From: Mantis religiosa
Taxonomy: Eukaryota; Arthropoda; Insecta; Mantodea; Mantidae
Length of the DNA stretch: 64,000 bases
Direction: 5' to 3'
Assembly: GCA_030765055.1 (NCBI GenBank)
Contig: CM060953.1
Location: forward strand, 12,757,045-12,821,044
A model generated the notes under the pieces. It worked only from the letters and a program-made list of their open reading frames with translations, had not been told where the DNA came from and ran no database searches. Below, piece after piece: positions 23,586 through 36,324 of this stretch. The translations under genes and the position numbers were made by a program. Every line of letters starts with the position of its first letter. Position 1 is the first letter of the stretch.

Positions 23586-24400
23586 ATGGCAGAGTCTACC
23601 GCCAGTTTTTCGCTGAAGTATCGCAAGTGTAAATCTTTACAAACAGGCGAAAAAATAACTGTGGTGCATGTGTTTACTGCAGTCACAGAGAAGAATCCGT
23701 CTTTGTCAGTGAGAGAAGTCGAACAGCTGTGCTCTGAAGTTACAGGTGTGAGTGTTAGATCCGTAGGAATATCGTGATGTGAAATTGAGAAAACAGGAAA
23801 ACTTACCACTCCAGGCAAAAGCAGGAATAAACAAAAGTGCGTGCTCGGAGAAAATACGTGAAAAGTGCTGTGCGTCGTCATGTGTATAGTTTTTTCTTTA
23901 GAAAATAACATAAATAACATTTCATCTGCTGTAAATGAGGATGCAGATTTACCAAATTTCAGCAGATTGTTTATACAGCTGGGATTTGTGAATGAAAAAA
24001 GAGGCAAGAAAAATGTGCTAAAAAACAGAGGCAATGTTGCTGTGTGGCAAAGATGTTATTTAAGGACAGTTAGACTGTACCGAGATACAAGTCACAAAAT
24101 ATACTACCTTGACCAGACTTGGGAGAATGAAGAACACATGAAAAGTAAGGTATGGCGTGACACGACTTTTAAGACTGAAAGACAGGCATTTTTGAAAGGT
24201 ATGTGTGCTCGTTTAAAATATCCCAGTGGAAAAGGCCGAAGGTCTTTCATTATAAACTTGTATTTTTGCATGCCTTCATATCCTTATTTGTATGATTTTA
24301 TTTATCTTCCCGGCAATTATTATGACGTTTACTGCAGGTTTAAATGTGACGGAAAGGCACCACCTATGGCCTATGGCGCGAAAGCACTAGCCAACTAGGG
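23586..24400 (+). pseudogene. IS630/Tc1-like DDE transposase remnant
   Basis: The N-terminal part reads LKYRKCKSLQTGEKITVVHV, NPSLSVREVEQLCSEVTGVS (HTH region). A frameshifted connector follows (LTTPGKSRNKQK; ARRKYVKSAVRRHVYSFFF). The catalytic part reads VNEDADLPNFSR, LGFVNEKRGKKNVLKNRGNV, then YRDTSHKIYYLDQTWENEEH and LKYPSGKGRR. The pattern of kinase-like spacing around YYLDxTW and the SGKG block is that of a transposase-derived family repeated in insect genomes. At the usual LDETW motif this copy has LDQTW. At least two frameshifts and loss of the distal catalytic region mean it is dead. A second N-terminal fragment of the same type lies at 39.4-39.7 kb. Confidence 0.7.
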
Positions 24401-24955
24401 CGAGGGGGAAGGTAGTTGAACGCGGAGTGATACATGTCAGCGGGGCAAGGTTATATAAAAGAGAGATTAGTTCAGCTTCGTTATTGTAGATGGCGCTCAC
24501 TGGCATTTGATGGTAGTGACGGAAAGTCGCTATAATCTGTGGTGTACATTTTGCATCATTTCAACCAATTACCAGCAGATATTCCTATCTGTTTGTTAAA
24601 GAGCATTAATATATATAGTTGAACCTGCTTAATACGTAATTCAGTTACATGTACTTCGCATTTATACGTAAAAAATGAAATTTAGAAGCTGTTATTAGAA
24701 CTTTATATGTAATGCATTTATACGCAATTCGCAGTTATATGTATTAAATTTCAGTGAAATATCACCTGAGTTATACGTAGCTAAATTTTCCTTACCGCCG
24801 CTGACAAAGATGCAAGCTGAACAGCCGGATTGGGCCACTGAAACAAAAGACGTAACACTGCCGTAGCAACAAATGAGAACTAATGACAATTTTCGGTATC
24901 TGATAATTACTGTTGAACAGCGGTTTTGTTTTCAGTTCTCAGTTGTTATTAATCA
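24401..24955. other. No recognisable feature
   Basis: Spacer between the transposase remnant and the AG microsatellite. Confidence 0.4.
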
Positions 24956-24958
24956 AAC

Positions 24959-25097
<139 letters not shown>

Positions 25098-25221
25098 TTA
25101 TTATACGCTACATCACAAAGTAAAATTATACGGGAAGTGGCACTTAAAAGACACAAAACCAAAAGCTTATTTACTTCCGACTTAGGAATTGCTTGCATAC
25201 GCTATGCATAGTCATCGATGA

Positions 25222-25317
25222 TGGAAAACCGCGGAAAAGGGCTTATCCAGATAACTAATCCTGACCTAGATTCAAACTCGGGACTTTTTGAGCGTGGATT
25301 GGTAGGCATTACATTAG
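25222..25317 (-). repeat. SINE-A fragment
   Basis: Diverged central and head part of SINE-A (complement of ccgcggaaaagggcttatcc and gattcaaactcgggac), lacking the 3' end. Confidence 0.7.
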
Positions 25318-26250
25318 AGCTAAAAGTTGTAGTAAAAACGCTCGAAGTCCGTTAATATATTTTGCAAAATTAGTTGTGTGCATTTGATGGAAAAATATGA
25401 AAAGAGCCAAATTAACTGATTAGTTTAATGCGAGTCCAATTTCTAAATGTTTGCTTCGTACATAACCTTATTGTTTGGAAAGTTTTATACATGCAGGCCC
25501 ACTGAATTACTTTAAATAAATGATGCATTATCAAAACCTCATTTGTACGTAATTGAAACTGCCAGAGCATTAATACTTCAGCACTAGTGCTAAAACCCGG
25601 TATATTACACTACAAAAATATGTAATAATAACTGAAATATAGGATAAATACTACAGAATACGGGACTTGAATATTTGAACGGAATAAACATTGGGAAGTA
25701 CGAATGGTTGGCAGCACTATCCACTCCAAAGAGTTCAAGATTCAACACTAGACACCAGAGAGTTTACAAAGTCACATGTGACCAGACAAACAAGCTTTTT
25801 CGTTGAATGTGTAATGAAATGAAAGAGAAAGAGGTGGAAGCAAGGACATGAAGAATGTTGATGGTATGAACCCTTGAAGCGGAACAATACCTAGAAAAGG
25901 CGGAAAATCCTTATTTTGTCCTTTTAAAAGAAGTCTTGTGATGTCGCGCAGAGCGCTTGTTTCTCAAACCTCTACACTTTCCAACGCTCACATTATTTTT
26001 GGACTTTCAAAACAGAAACTTCAAGCTCTAAAAATAAAAAAAGGTTTTCATTAAAGCTATTAAAATATTAATGCATCAGTTTCCAATTGCGTACATGGGT
26101 AGATTCCTTCCAAAAATGTAATGTTGACTTTACACCAGAAATTGTGAATGCATGACAGATATGGCAACACCGTACAGCACACTCTGGTGACACCGACAAG
26201 AGCTAGGACTGTTTTTGATACTTAAAATGTCGACGTTTCATTGCACGAAC
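25318..26250. other. No recognisable feature
   Basis: AT-rich; nothing recognised. Confidence 0.4.
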
Positions 26251-26251
26251 G

Positions 26252-26905
26252 GCGTGTAATCATGCGTTTTCTCCATTATCGTGGTGTGATACCTATTGAA
26301 ATTCATCGTCAGCTGAGTGAGGCATGTGGTGATGGTATCATGAATGTGTCTAATGTACTTTCCTGGGTGTGACAGTTCAATGAAGGCAGAACATCGTGTG
26401 ACAACAAACCAAGACAGTTGAGTGAGGCATGTGGTGATGATGCCATGGATGTGTCTGATATACTTTCCTGGGTATGACAGTTCAATGAAGGCAGACCATC
26501 GTGTGACAACAAACCAAGACAGTTGAGTGAGGCATGTGGTGATGGTACCATGGATGTGTCTAATGTGCGTTCCTGGGTACGACAGTTCAATGAAGACAGA
26601 ACATCGTGTAACAACAAACCAAGACAGTTGAGTGAGGCATGTGGTGATGTTACCATGGATGTGTCTAATATACGTTCCTGGGTGCGACAGTTCAATGAAG
26701 ACAGAACATCGTGTGACAACAAACCAAGACTGTTGAGTGAGGCATGTGGTGATGTTACCATGGATGTGTCTAATATACGTTCCTGGGCGCGACAGTTCAA
26801 TGAAGACAGAACATCGTGTGACAACAAACCAAGACAGTTGAGTGAGGCATGTGGTGATGGTACCATGGATGTGTCTAATGTAGGTTCCTGGGTATAACAG
26901 TCGAA
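26252..26905 (+). pseudogene. Mariner-like HTH region amplified as a 105-bp tandem repeat (6 copies)
   Basis: Reads VIMRFLHYRGVIPIEIHRQL, then a 35-residue unit LSEACGDGTMDVSNVRSWVR, QFNEDRTSCNNKPRQ repeated head to tail. Units start at 26312, 26417, 26522, 26627, 26732 and 26837, exactly 105 bp apart. The sequence EIHRQL...V...VRSWVRQFxEGRTS is the second helix-turn-helix of mariner-like transposases. The middle four units are open in the same frame; the first two and last units have stop codons after SWV. No catalytic domain follows. Hence this is a transposase gene fragment converted to a minisatellite, not a working gene. Confidence 0.75.
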
Positions 26906-27245
26906 TGAAAGCAGAACAAAACGCAATGCACGAAAGATGTAAATCTCTCTAAAATAAACAGAGTATTACTTTGTTTACGTAGTGTACTGGCGATATCGAG
27001 TTTATTCGGATATACACGAATTGAGAGGGTCTGAGTTTGTGTGTCAATTAAATTTCAGTATTTTCCAAATATTTGACACAAACATATGGCAAGAAAATCC
27101 GCCATCGGAGACTAAACTTTATACGACAAAGTTTTCAAGTTTATTTTTTCCCCTCAAAATGCCTGTATGATTTTGAATAAATACCGAATGTTTAACATAT
27201 GTATGAGAAAATTACATATGGTTTGAACTTAGCATCACTCATGCT
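26906..27245. other. No recognisable feature
   Basis: AT-rich spacer. Confidence 0.4.
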
Positions 27246-27249
27246 TAGC

Positions 27250-27577
27250 TGCCGTGGTGCGAGCGCTGCGGACCTCTGACCGTGGTACCTCGGACGTTAC
27301 TTGAGGAACCTCGGGCCGAACATTCAAGCCCCTCCCGAATGTGAGTTGTTCGGATTGGGTTGGACTCGACACCGACACCCGACACCCGCGGGAGATCGGG
27401 TACCTCCGACCAAGCTTCGGCCGCCTGGAGGGGGTAGAGGGTTGCCTAAGAACAGGACTAACCTACACAGATAGTAGAAGGTGTGCTAGATCACCTGGCG
27501 GCCCCACCGAGGTTTTCGGTAGTCTTCCCTGCGGGGCTGACGCGCGTAAGTGGCGTATCCACTTATACCTGTCTTGA
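27250..27577. repeat. Repeat D, copy 2
   Basis: Matches 7191-7477 along its length in the same orientation, with the best blocks around gatagtagaaggtgtgctag and cgcgtaagtggcgtatccac. GC-rich sequence continues to about 27720 without a match at the first locus. Confidence 0.65.
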
Positions 27578-27829
27578 GATGGGGCGGCTTTTTACACTCA
27601 AGGTATTTCCCAAGGAAATAGCCCCGGAGCTTATCGCTCCCGGATTGGTAGAGGCCGGGGTCTCGGACTTTCGGGTAGACCTAGTTGTACAATCTCCAGC
27701 GGGAAGTCAGTATTCTCCCAATTTTAAAAAAAATAAGTTGACAATGGCTGGAGACAATATGAATATAAAACACATCAACCTCTTTTTTCAAATAGCTTTT
27801 ACTGTCTCAGCACCATCCGAAAGATATAC

Positions 27830-28110
27830 GTCGGTTGGTAGCAGAGTACAGTCGCTAGAGTACTTGCCTGTTGTACGAGGAGTCCAGGGTTCAAGTCCCG
27901 ATCAGGAAGTGAATTTTTTTTCTCTAGCCAAGATTACTTTCAATCCTCTCCAGAGTTTGGTAGTGGGAGTGTGTGTGATCGAATGTACAAAACCCACTGT
28001 CGGGAGAAATATAAGTATTCCAAACAATATAAAGTCATGTGAACGTACTGGGAGTACACTGCAGTATTAAAGGCAGGTTCTTTTGAAGCGACCTCGCAAC
28101 GAACACAGCT
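27830..28110 (+). repeat. SINE-C, tRNA-derived
   Basis: Head with A-box-like GTCGCTAGAGTACTTGCC and B box GGGTTCAAGTCCC (about 27887-27900). A T run follows, then a body ctctccagagtttggtagtg and gtgtgtgtgatcgaatg. The body matches the SINE at 36.76-36.91 kb (ctccagagtctggaagtat..., gtgtgcgtgatct). Confidence 0.7.
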
Positions 28111-28584
28111 GTAATCAACCAGGCTCATTTAGACATTGAAATCCTGGCGAGCATCAAAGGAAACAAGGGCCTGTCACTGAACTAAAAGAAAAGTATCCAG
28201 TTCAGTTCACTTCGCAACACGGAGACTAAAGCAGAACCGTTATTGAAACCGGAGTTGAAATTATCTTGTTCCTTCGTCACATTTCACTGTCATTTTCGGT
28301 TTTTTTTTCAACTTAATTTAATTTTTAAATTTGATGCATTTGCTGAATCACAAGGCAATATCTTTTCCCCCTAACTGACTTCTTTACCTACTGGTTTGTT
28401 TACTTATAAAATGGCATTAAAGTTAACATCTTAACTGAGTCTAACGTCGCATACTATACGGAACCGAGCGGCCATCTACCGATACGCTCTCGAACTACCC
28501 GACTGGTGAAAACTGCTTTTCTATTGTCCATAAGACTTAAAGCAATAAACAGCAAAATTTGCCAATGTATGCCATGTCTGAACA

Positions 28585-28811
<227 letters not shown>

Positions 28812-29970
28812 GAATGTCTCACAAGTACTTTCTTTGAAATCTTCGTATCGAACTTTTGGGAAACTAAAAATAATTACTCAGATGAAGTTCCTAATTTCAT
28901 GTTGGGATGCCAATTTGATGTTTGTTGGTATTTTGTGCCTTTTTACTCCCTTTTCTCGACCTAACTGCAGTATTGACAATTAATTCTCTAGTTCTGGTCT
29001 GTGATCGATGATTATATTACCTTTATTTGTGAAATAACACTTTCCGCATTTTTGAAGATTGCACTTTATTTTAAAATCACAATAAATACGTTTAAGATAC
29101 AATTACATACATTATTCGCAAGAATCCTTCTGTCATTGAAAATCTTCATCTTTCTCGTTGCGAAACTTTTCTCCATCTCTATGGTTACCTGATTTTTCAC
29201 GATCGCTTCCCATAGCATTTAAATTAACCTATTCCATTTCCTAGACTGCGCGACTCTTTTGTTTTATCACTTACTACATTTATATTGTACTAAATAACTA
29301 TTCTAACATTTCTCAAATTTAACTAGCATTAAAAATTGACAAAGAACTCTTATTGCAGCTATACTTAAATAATTATTGCAACTCTTACAACAAATTTTAT
29401 TTGAAACGTCGCGTATACAGCATTCCACCTTCGTTAATAAACAAACTTGTTGTATGAAAGCAGATCAGTGAATGGATTTGTCAAATGTTCAGCCTGGGTT
29501 ATGATATTTTAACATTCAAGGGACTGGGCTTTAAATCTCCCTTTTGTTGCAGCTTCCAGTTTAACCCTTTCTGCAAGTATTCCATCCAAAAAGGGGCTTT
29601 ATGTCTCCAAAGAGGAGCTGCGACAGCTAATCCGTGCTGACGTTTGCAATGCACCATGGGCGCTAAGAGCTGGGTCCTAATTGGCTGTAAAACTAGGTTT
29701 AAGATGAAAACGCTCATTGCTTATTAAAGCCCCATCCGATGCATTACAGATTCTCTTTAAACCCAACAGCAAGGTCTAACCCCGACCAATCTTATTTATA
29801 AAACTAACTTCAAAACTACTCGACATTAAAAGCTTTCAAAACAGGCAGCAACGTGACTACAGATCCTTCTATCTATCTCTTGTTAACGCAGATAAACACT
29901 TGCTTGTTGTATTACTACCATTAATTTGTAGTCTGTATAACCTATCTGAACAATAAATGCAAACGGCCGA
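28812..29970. other. No recognisable feature
   Basis: AT-rich; nothing recognised. Confidence 0.4.
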
Positions 29971-29973
29971 ACG

Positions 29974-31545
29974 AACTGTACTCATTCGTCAGACAGGTAA
30001 TACAATATACGTCGTGTTACGTACGCTGTACTGATGGTCAGACTGTACTGTACTATATTGCCGTCTTCTCTGATCTCTCTAAACCGAGCGATCTCCCATA
30101 ACAACTGTACTCATTCGTCAGACAGGTAATACAATATACGTCGTGTTACGTACGCTGTACTGATAGTCAGACTGTACTGTACTATATTCCCGTCTTCTCT
30201 GATCTCACTAAACCGTGCGATCTCTCATAACAACTGTACTGATTCGTCAGACAGGTAATACAATATACGTCGTGTTAGGTACGCTGTACTGATGATCAGA
30301 CTGCACTGTACTATATTCCCGTCTTCTCTGATCTCTCTAAACCGAGCGATCTCTCATAACAACTGTACTGATTCGTCAGACAGGTAATACAATATACGTC
30401 GTGTTACGTACGCTGTACTGATAGTCAGACTGTACTGTACTATATTCCCGTCTTCTCTGATCTCACTAAACCGTGCGATCTCTCATAACAACTGTACTCA
30501 TTCGTCAGACAGGTAATACAATATACGTCGTGTTACGTACGCTGTACTGATAGTCAGACTGTACTGTACTATATTCCCGTCTTCTCTGATCTCTCTAAAC
30601 CGTGCGATCTCTCATAACTGTACTCATTCGTCAGACAGATAATACAATATACGTCGTGTTACGTACGCTGTACTGATGGTCAGACTGTACTGTACTATAT
30701 TCCCGTCTTCCCTGATCTCTCTAAACCGAGCGATCTCCCATAACAACTGTACTCATTCGTCAGACAGGTAATACAATATACGTCGTGTTACGTATGCTGT
30801 ACTGATGGTCAGACTGTACTGTACTATATTCCCGTCTTCTCTGATCTCTCTAAACCGAGCGATCTCCCATAACAACTGTACTCATTCGTCAGACAGGTAA
30901 TACAATATACGTCGTGTTACGTACACTGTACTGATGGTCAGACTGTACTGTACTATATTCTCGTCTTCTCTGATCTCTCTAAACCGAGCGATCTCCCATA
31001 ACAACTGTACTCATTCGTCAGACAGGTAATACAATATACGTCGTGTTACGTACACTGTACTGATGGTCAGACTGTACTGTACTATATTCTCGTCTTCTCT
31101 GATCTCTCTAAACCGAGCGATTTCCCATAACAACTGCACTCATTCGTCAGACAGGTAATACAATATAACTCGTGTTACGTACACTGTACTGATGGTCAGA
31201 CTGTACTGTACTATATTCTCGTCTTCTCTGATCTCTCTAAACCGAGCGATCTCCCATAACAACTCTACTCTTTCGTCAGACAGGTAATACAATATACGTC
31301 GTGTTACGTACGCTGTACTGATGGTCAGACTGTACTGTACTATATTCCCGTCTTCTCTGATCTCTCTAAACTGAGCGATCTCCCATAACAACTGTACTCA
31401 TTCGTCAGACAGGTAATACAATATACGTCGTGTTACGTACGCTGTACTGATGGTCAGACTGTACTGTACTATATTCCCGTGTTCTCTGATCTCTCTAAAC
31501 CAAGCGATCTCCAATAACAACTGTACTCATTCATTATACAGGTAA
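29974..31545. repeat. 129-bp satellite array, ~12 monomers
   Basis: aactgtactcattcg recurs at 29974, 30103, 30232, 30361, 30490, 30616, 30745, 30874, 31003, 31132, 31261, 31390 and 31519. Period is 129 bp with one 126-bp unit. Monomers carry tacaatatacgtcgtgttac and gatctctctaaaccgagcg. The period is divisible by three, giving a spurious 43-residue repeat frame on the minus strand. Confidence 0.97.
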
Positions 31546-31925
31546 GAGGAGTATGGGAATAGAGTGACAGTCAAGTCAAGTCTTTAGAGCTGATCCTTAT
31601 GCTATGTTTTTGAATTCCGTTTTCTTTGCATGTCAAGGAGAAGGGAGATAACGGTTTAAGATTTCAGAACATTTTATATATTGCAAAATTCAAACCTAAC
31701 AAGGGAATGTGTCAAAAATTGTTAACAAAAACGATTTAACAAAACTGTGTACTGCAGCGAGATTTACATTTCTACGCAGTAGTATTTTGTTTACATCTTA
31801 CAGTTTACCAGTTCTACAAAAGTTATTCAGAATGAAGGGGATTTCTGAGAACATTCCCAGAAAATTTATGATGTATAAAAATGAGTCTATAAAGGTTTGT
31901 TAACCGATATTCATCTGTGTGATAC
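31546..31925. other. No recognisable feature
   Basis: Spacer; a 64-codon frame (31709-31903) has no known motif. Confidence 0.4.
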
Positions 31926-31929
31926 AGAT

Positions 31930-31998
31930 AGCTCAGCCTGGCCGAGATTCGAAGTGGGGACCTCTTGAAGGTGAGGCACACACGCTACAGAGACGGAA
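31930..31998 (-). repeat. SINE-A head fragment
   Basis: Contains the complement of gccgagattcgaagtgggga and cctcttgaaggtgaggc, the tRNA-like head of SINE-A without body or tail. Confidence 0.65.
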
Positions 31999-32855
31999 TA
32001 CCTTCTCTTACGTGGTATAACAGATCGCTGGAAGTAACTGGCAATGCAGAAAGTACTGCAGATAATGCGGTTGTGCGCAAACATCGTTATCCCGGCTTCC
32101 ACAAAACGTGAGTGAGGTCGATTCATACACTATGTTATTTATTGAACTGTTTGTGCCAGTTCTCCATTGCGCTAATGACAAAGAAGGAACGTTTTCTGCA
32201 GGAAGCGCTAGCAATTTTGCGGTTCACGATTTATTGTTTCTGACTTTAGCTTTTGATCCTAGTTTCTGCTAACTTTTTTGAATGGAGGATCCTTTTTTTG
32301 TCCGATTTACATACAGACTTTTAAATTACTCATAGCCAATGCAAAAGAAAGGATTCTGTATTTGTCTTAACGAACAGAATCCATAGTATTGCAAGAACAT
32401 ACTTCCCACCTTTGCAATAAATATTTTTGTTTTATATTTTCTGAAAACTGGCTCTTAAAACATGTTATTAAAACAATCATAAATTTCAACGCACTCCAAG
32501 TTACCTCGCTATACTAGACTATTTGCCTTAACTGAAGTAAAGAGCCATGATAATGAATCTGTCGAGGGCTTAGTACCTTAACACAATCATTTATCGCCGT
32601 ATCATTTCTTTATAAAATTATAAACCTTATCAGACAATTGCGGTACCAAGGAATAACAACTTAGGCTACATACTGGTCCTAAAATACCATGCTGTTTCCA
32701 TGCAATTACTAGAACAATTGAAAATCTACAGAGCTTAAAAAAACTGACTAAAGTATTGCAAATTCGGAGCAAAGAAACACATTTTATTTGCTAGTAAGTA
32801 AATATCTTGTAAACTTAATTTATGGAAATTAATCATTTCTTCACGCTAGTCGTGT
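31999..32855. other. No recognisable feature
   Basis: AT-rich; nothing recognised. Confidence 0.4.
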
Positions 32856-32858
32856 TTG

Positions 32859-33304
32859 ATAGAGTCATCATGAAAACTTCAATGCCACGGCCGGGATTTC
32901 AACCCCGCACCTCGTCCGGGGAAATATATGAGTTAAATAGAGAATTTAATGTGAACGGCAAGTTGGCCGTGGTAGCTCAATGGGTTAGAGCAACTGGACG
33001 GAAACAAGGAGATCCGTGGTTCAAATCCTGGCCGTGGCATTAAATTTTTCATGTTGACTCTATCAAAAACCTTAGCGTATATAAGGCTAGTATGGAGAAA
33101 TCATTAATTTCCATCAATTAACTAAAATAAGTTAATGATAAAGCCAGGGACTCAAGTACTTAGGATAGTAAGTCGCCACAAACGGTGTATCTCAGATACG
33201 AGAGCCCCTAGTGTTTTACCGGGGAAATATACGAGTCAAATGGAGAATTTAATGTCAATAAGGCAAGTTGGCCATGGTAGCTCAATGGGTTAGAGCGGCT
33301 GGAC
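32859..33304. repeat. tRNA-like fold-back repeat (copy 1) and truncated neighbour
   Basis: At the left a complement-oriented tRNA 3' half (tgccacggccgggatttcaa) preceded by gatagagtcatcatgaa. About 100 bp later a plus-strand tRNA-like unit (GTAGCTCAATGGGTTAGAGC, B box GTGGTTCAAATCC) ending ggccgtggcattaaattttt and tgactctatc. The two ends are therefore inverted copies of each other. A second unit (33230-33304) begins again with GTAGCTCAATGGGTTAGAGC and stops in mid-tRNA where the mariner at 33305 begins. Confidence 0.75.
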
Positions 33305-34121
33305 GCTGATAAACCACTTCATGAATATCTAAGAATGAGATGACCATAACTTTCCCAGCAGAAGCAACCACTTTTGCTTTTCTGGTGATGAAGGAGATTT
33401 CCACACTGAGCTTTGCTGTTTGCTATCAGGATCAAAATCATATAGCCAAATTTCATCAGCAGGGTTACGTTTGAAAGAAACTCCGGATCTTCCTCTAACA
33501 TCAACTTTAGCTGCATGCAGACCTGCATGCGAATGTCCTTTTGTTCGGGAATCAACAGTCTTGGAACCCATCGCGCACAAACACGTCTCATGTGTAATGT
33601 TTCTGTCACCAACGTGTGGATGGCTCCCAATGAAATGTTCAGTATTTCAGAAAGTGATCTTAAGGTAATTCGTCGATCCTCTCTCACAATGGCAGCAGCA
33701 GTGTTGATGTTTTCTTCCGTAAGAGCAGTAACTGGAGCACCGGGACCACCTTCCTTTGAAATTGATTGTCTCCCCTCTTTAAACATTTTAAACCATCTTC
33801 GAGCTGTGCTATAGGGAAGAGCAGACTCTCCATAGGCTTCCTGTAACATTGTATAGGCCTCAGCTGAAGATTTGTTGAAACGAAAGAAGAATTTCAAAGC
33901 CGCACATTGTTCCTCGCGTTTTACCTCCATTGCAGCGGTACGTGATACTGAATATGTCTGAACTTAACTGGTTCTCACAGACGGGAACCAGGAATACCAA
34001 CAATGAAACTACTACGGCGTGTTTGTTTCACATTAAACTAACAGAATATTATAAGATTTGATTTTAGGGCGAAAAATTATGTCCGTAAAAATTATGATCA
34101 TTCTTTATTGAACAGCCCTCG
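33305..34121 (-). pseudogene. Mariner family M, copy 1 (C-terminal half missing)
   Basis: The outer terminus at 34121 reads CGAGGGCTGTTCAATAAAG inward and is preceded by TA. The minus-strand transposase starts near 33930: MEVKREEQCAALKFFFRFNK, SYSTARRWFKMF-type HTH (PYSTARRWFKMFKEGRQSIS), the second HTH RITLRSLSEILNISLGAIHT, the linker WVPRLL and LEEDPEFLSN before the first catalytic region. The reading frame shifts at the expected catalytic Asp region (reads MKFGYMILI instead of ADE-W-H). Sequence stops at 33305 against a truncated tRNA-like repeat, so the second and third catalytic Asp and the other terminus are absent. Confidence 0.9.
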
Positions 34122-35305
34122 TACATAAAGGAGGCAGTGTATATTGTAAAGCATTAAATATAACGTAACAAATATTTTATTAATTAATAGATTAGAATTG
34201 TTTAATCAAACTTGCTCATCTTTTGAGAAAACTGAAATGTTGATTGTACAATTATTAAACTTGAAATAGTTATTCCTTCTTAACTCAGATTCATGGCCTT
34301 CTTGAATGAGTCGATTGTTACATTCCATAATAAACCAAAGTTGACATTACCGGCGTGTGAAAAGCTTTTGAACACTGAACGAAACGATTTTCTACTTTTA
34401 ACAAACTCGTAAACTACTAAAAGGCCCACTGTGTACATTTTTTGTTATCCATGGGACCACAAAAAGGTTATTTCCATTGAAATTTCTGGGTAAAATGCAA
34501 TATTTCCCCTACTTACCGTAAACACATAACAGAGAAAACAAAAAAACAGTTTTAATATTGTAAAAAAACAGGCTCTAAATATGTACTTTATATATCTGTA
34601 TAGCAGCGCATTGTAGGGTTAAGTTTGAAACGAGAGCAAATGTGCATCGTCGTCCATCCATCATCAGATATGTTCTTTGTTTGCACACAAAACAACAAAT
34701 TACAGCACCTGGGTTTTTAATTCAGGGCACGGAAAATAAGCGGCTTTCAATGTTAAATGCCAGTGTAACGAGATCATTTTCCGTGTCAAAGGACGTACAA
34801 TGTATCAAAGATGAATGTTCCCTGTGATTATTAAAACTTTGCACTGAGAGAAATTTCACTCCTTTCATGTCCCATTCAAACTGAATATATGGAACATTTC
34901 ACAGCATTATACCGACGGATATGAGGCTCGTTTTGTTGTTACTTATTGCAGAAATCAGGTAGTGGTGAAAAATGACACAGTCGCTAGCTATTATTGCTTT
35001 TTGCTCTACCTTTTACGAAACATCAAATAAAAACTGCAATACCTAATTTCTAACCCGTAGCATTTATTACAAACCTTTATCGTTTATTTCAAAATAAAAG
35101 CAATAAACTAAACTAAAAGCTAAACAAAAAAACTAAATAAAAGCAATTAACTATCCAATACTAAAAAAAAAAAAAATGCAACTTCAAAAAAGTCATTGAC
35201 ACACCACCATTACAAATTCAATTTAAAACAGTTCAAATTCTATACTTAAAATTTTACTTAATTTCTAAATATCGATTTTTTTATTTTTGTATAAACAATT
35301 TACGT
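34122..35305. other. No recognisable feature
   Basis: AT-rich DNA between two mariner copies; nothing recognised. Confidence 0.4.
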
Positions 35306-35307
35306 TT

Positions 35308-36266
35308 GAGGGCTGTTCAATTAAAAATGATCATAATTTTTCGCACTAAAATTCAATCTTATATTCTGTTAGCTTAATGTGAAACAAACACGCCGTAGTA
35401 GTTTCATTGTTGGTACTGCTAAGAACCAGACAAGTTCAGTATTGCCTACCGCTGCAATTAAGGTAACATGCAGTTAAGTTGATGTTAGAGGAAGATCCGG
35501 AGTTTCTTTCAAACGTAATCACTACTGATGAAACTTGGCTACATCATTTTGATCCTGAGAGCAAACAGAAAAGCTCAGTGTAGAAATATCGATTCATCAC
35601 CAACCCCCAAAAAAGCAAAAGTGGTTGCCTCTGCTGGGAAAGTTATGGTCATCTCATTCTTTGATATTCATGGAATGGTTTATCAGCATGTTGTACCTGC
35701 ACACACATCAGTAACTGGACAATACTACAAGGATGTCCTGAAAACATTGCAAGTCTCCATATTAGGCGCAAAAGACCACATTTCCGTGAAACAGGCTGGA
35801 TGCTGCACCACGAGTGAGTGAGTGAGTGAGTGTGATGCTTTAGGGCCCGTCGACAACAAGGTCATTTGGGCCCTGCTGCACCACGATAATGCACGGCTGC
35901 ATATTGCTAATGTTGCTGAATATCTTGCAAAAATCAACGTGAAGTGCATCCCGCACCGTCTCTGTAGTCCGGATTTAGCCCCATGTGACTTTTTTCTATT
36001 CCGTAACTTGAAGAAACGCCTTCGTGGGAGGCATTACTCATCATCGGAAGCAGTAGTGAAGGCTGCGGACGCGATTTTGAAGTATCTCTCAAAAAATGGT
36101 TTCGAGATATCTTTGAACACTGGCAGAAACGCTGGCACAAGTGCATCGCATTCAGGAGAGACTATTTTGAGAAGGACCATCAAAATTATGAGGTCGAGTA
36201 TTGGTACGTTGTCAAAAAAATAAATAAATAAATAAATTGTGATCATTCTTTATTGAACAGCCTTCG
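35308..36266 (+). pseudogene. Mariner family M, copy 2 (N-terminal deletion, nested insertion)
   Basis: Both termini are present (GAGGGCTGTTCAATTAAAA at 35308 and its complement ending 36266, TA at 36267). Between them the DNA-binding domain is deleted: sequence passes from the 5' leader (cctaccgctgcaat) straight into LMLEEDPEFLSN. It then reads TTDETWLHHFDPES, frameshifts, LLHHDNARLHIANVAEYLAK, INVKCIPHRLCSPDLAPCDF and FLFRNLKKRLRGRHYSSSEA, with the DD34D second and third Asp visible. A 60-bp foreign segment at 35814-35873 flanked by a 13-bp duplication interrupts it just before HHDNA. Non-autonomous and inactive. Confidence 0.9.
35814..35873 (-). mobile_element. 60-bp retroposon tip nested in mariner, 13-bp TSD
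   Basis: TGCTGCACCACGA occurs at 35801-35813 and 35874-35886. The 60 bp between starts with five GTGA-type repeats and ends gtcatttgggccc. Read on the minus strand the tail is a tetranucleotide microsatellite, as in some RTE-like LINEs and their SINEs. Other mariner copies lack this insert. Confidence 0.85.
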
Positions 36267-36324
36267 TAGTATAATATAAAAATTTATTAAATTACAGCAT
36301 CAGCTTTTTTTTAACTTGTTCCAG

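Noticed and set aside
31140..31391. Open frame with a 43-residue repeat
   Set aside because: Product of the 129-bp satellite period.
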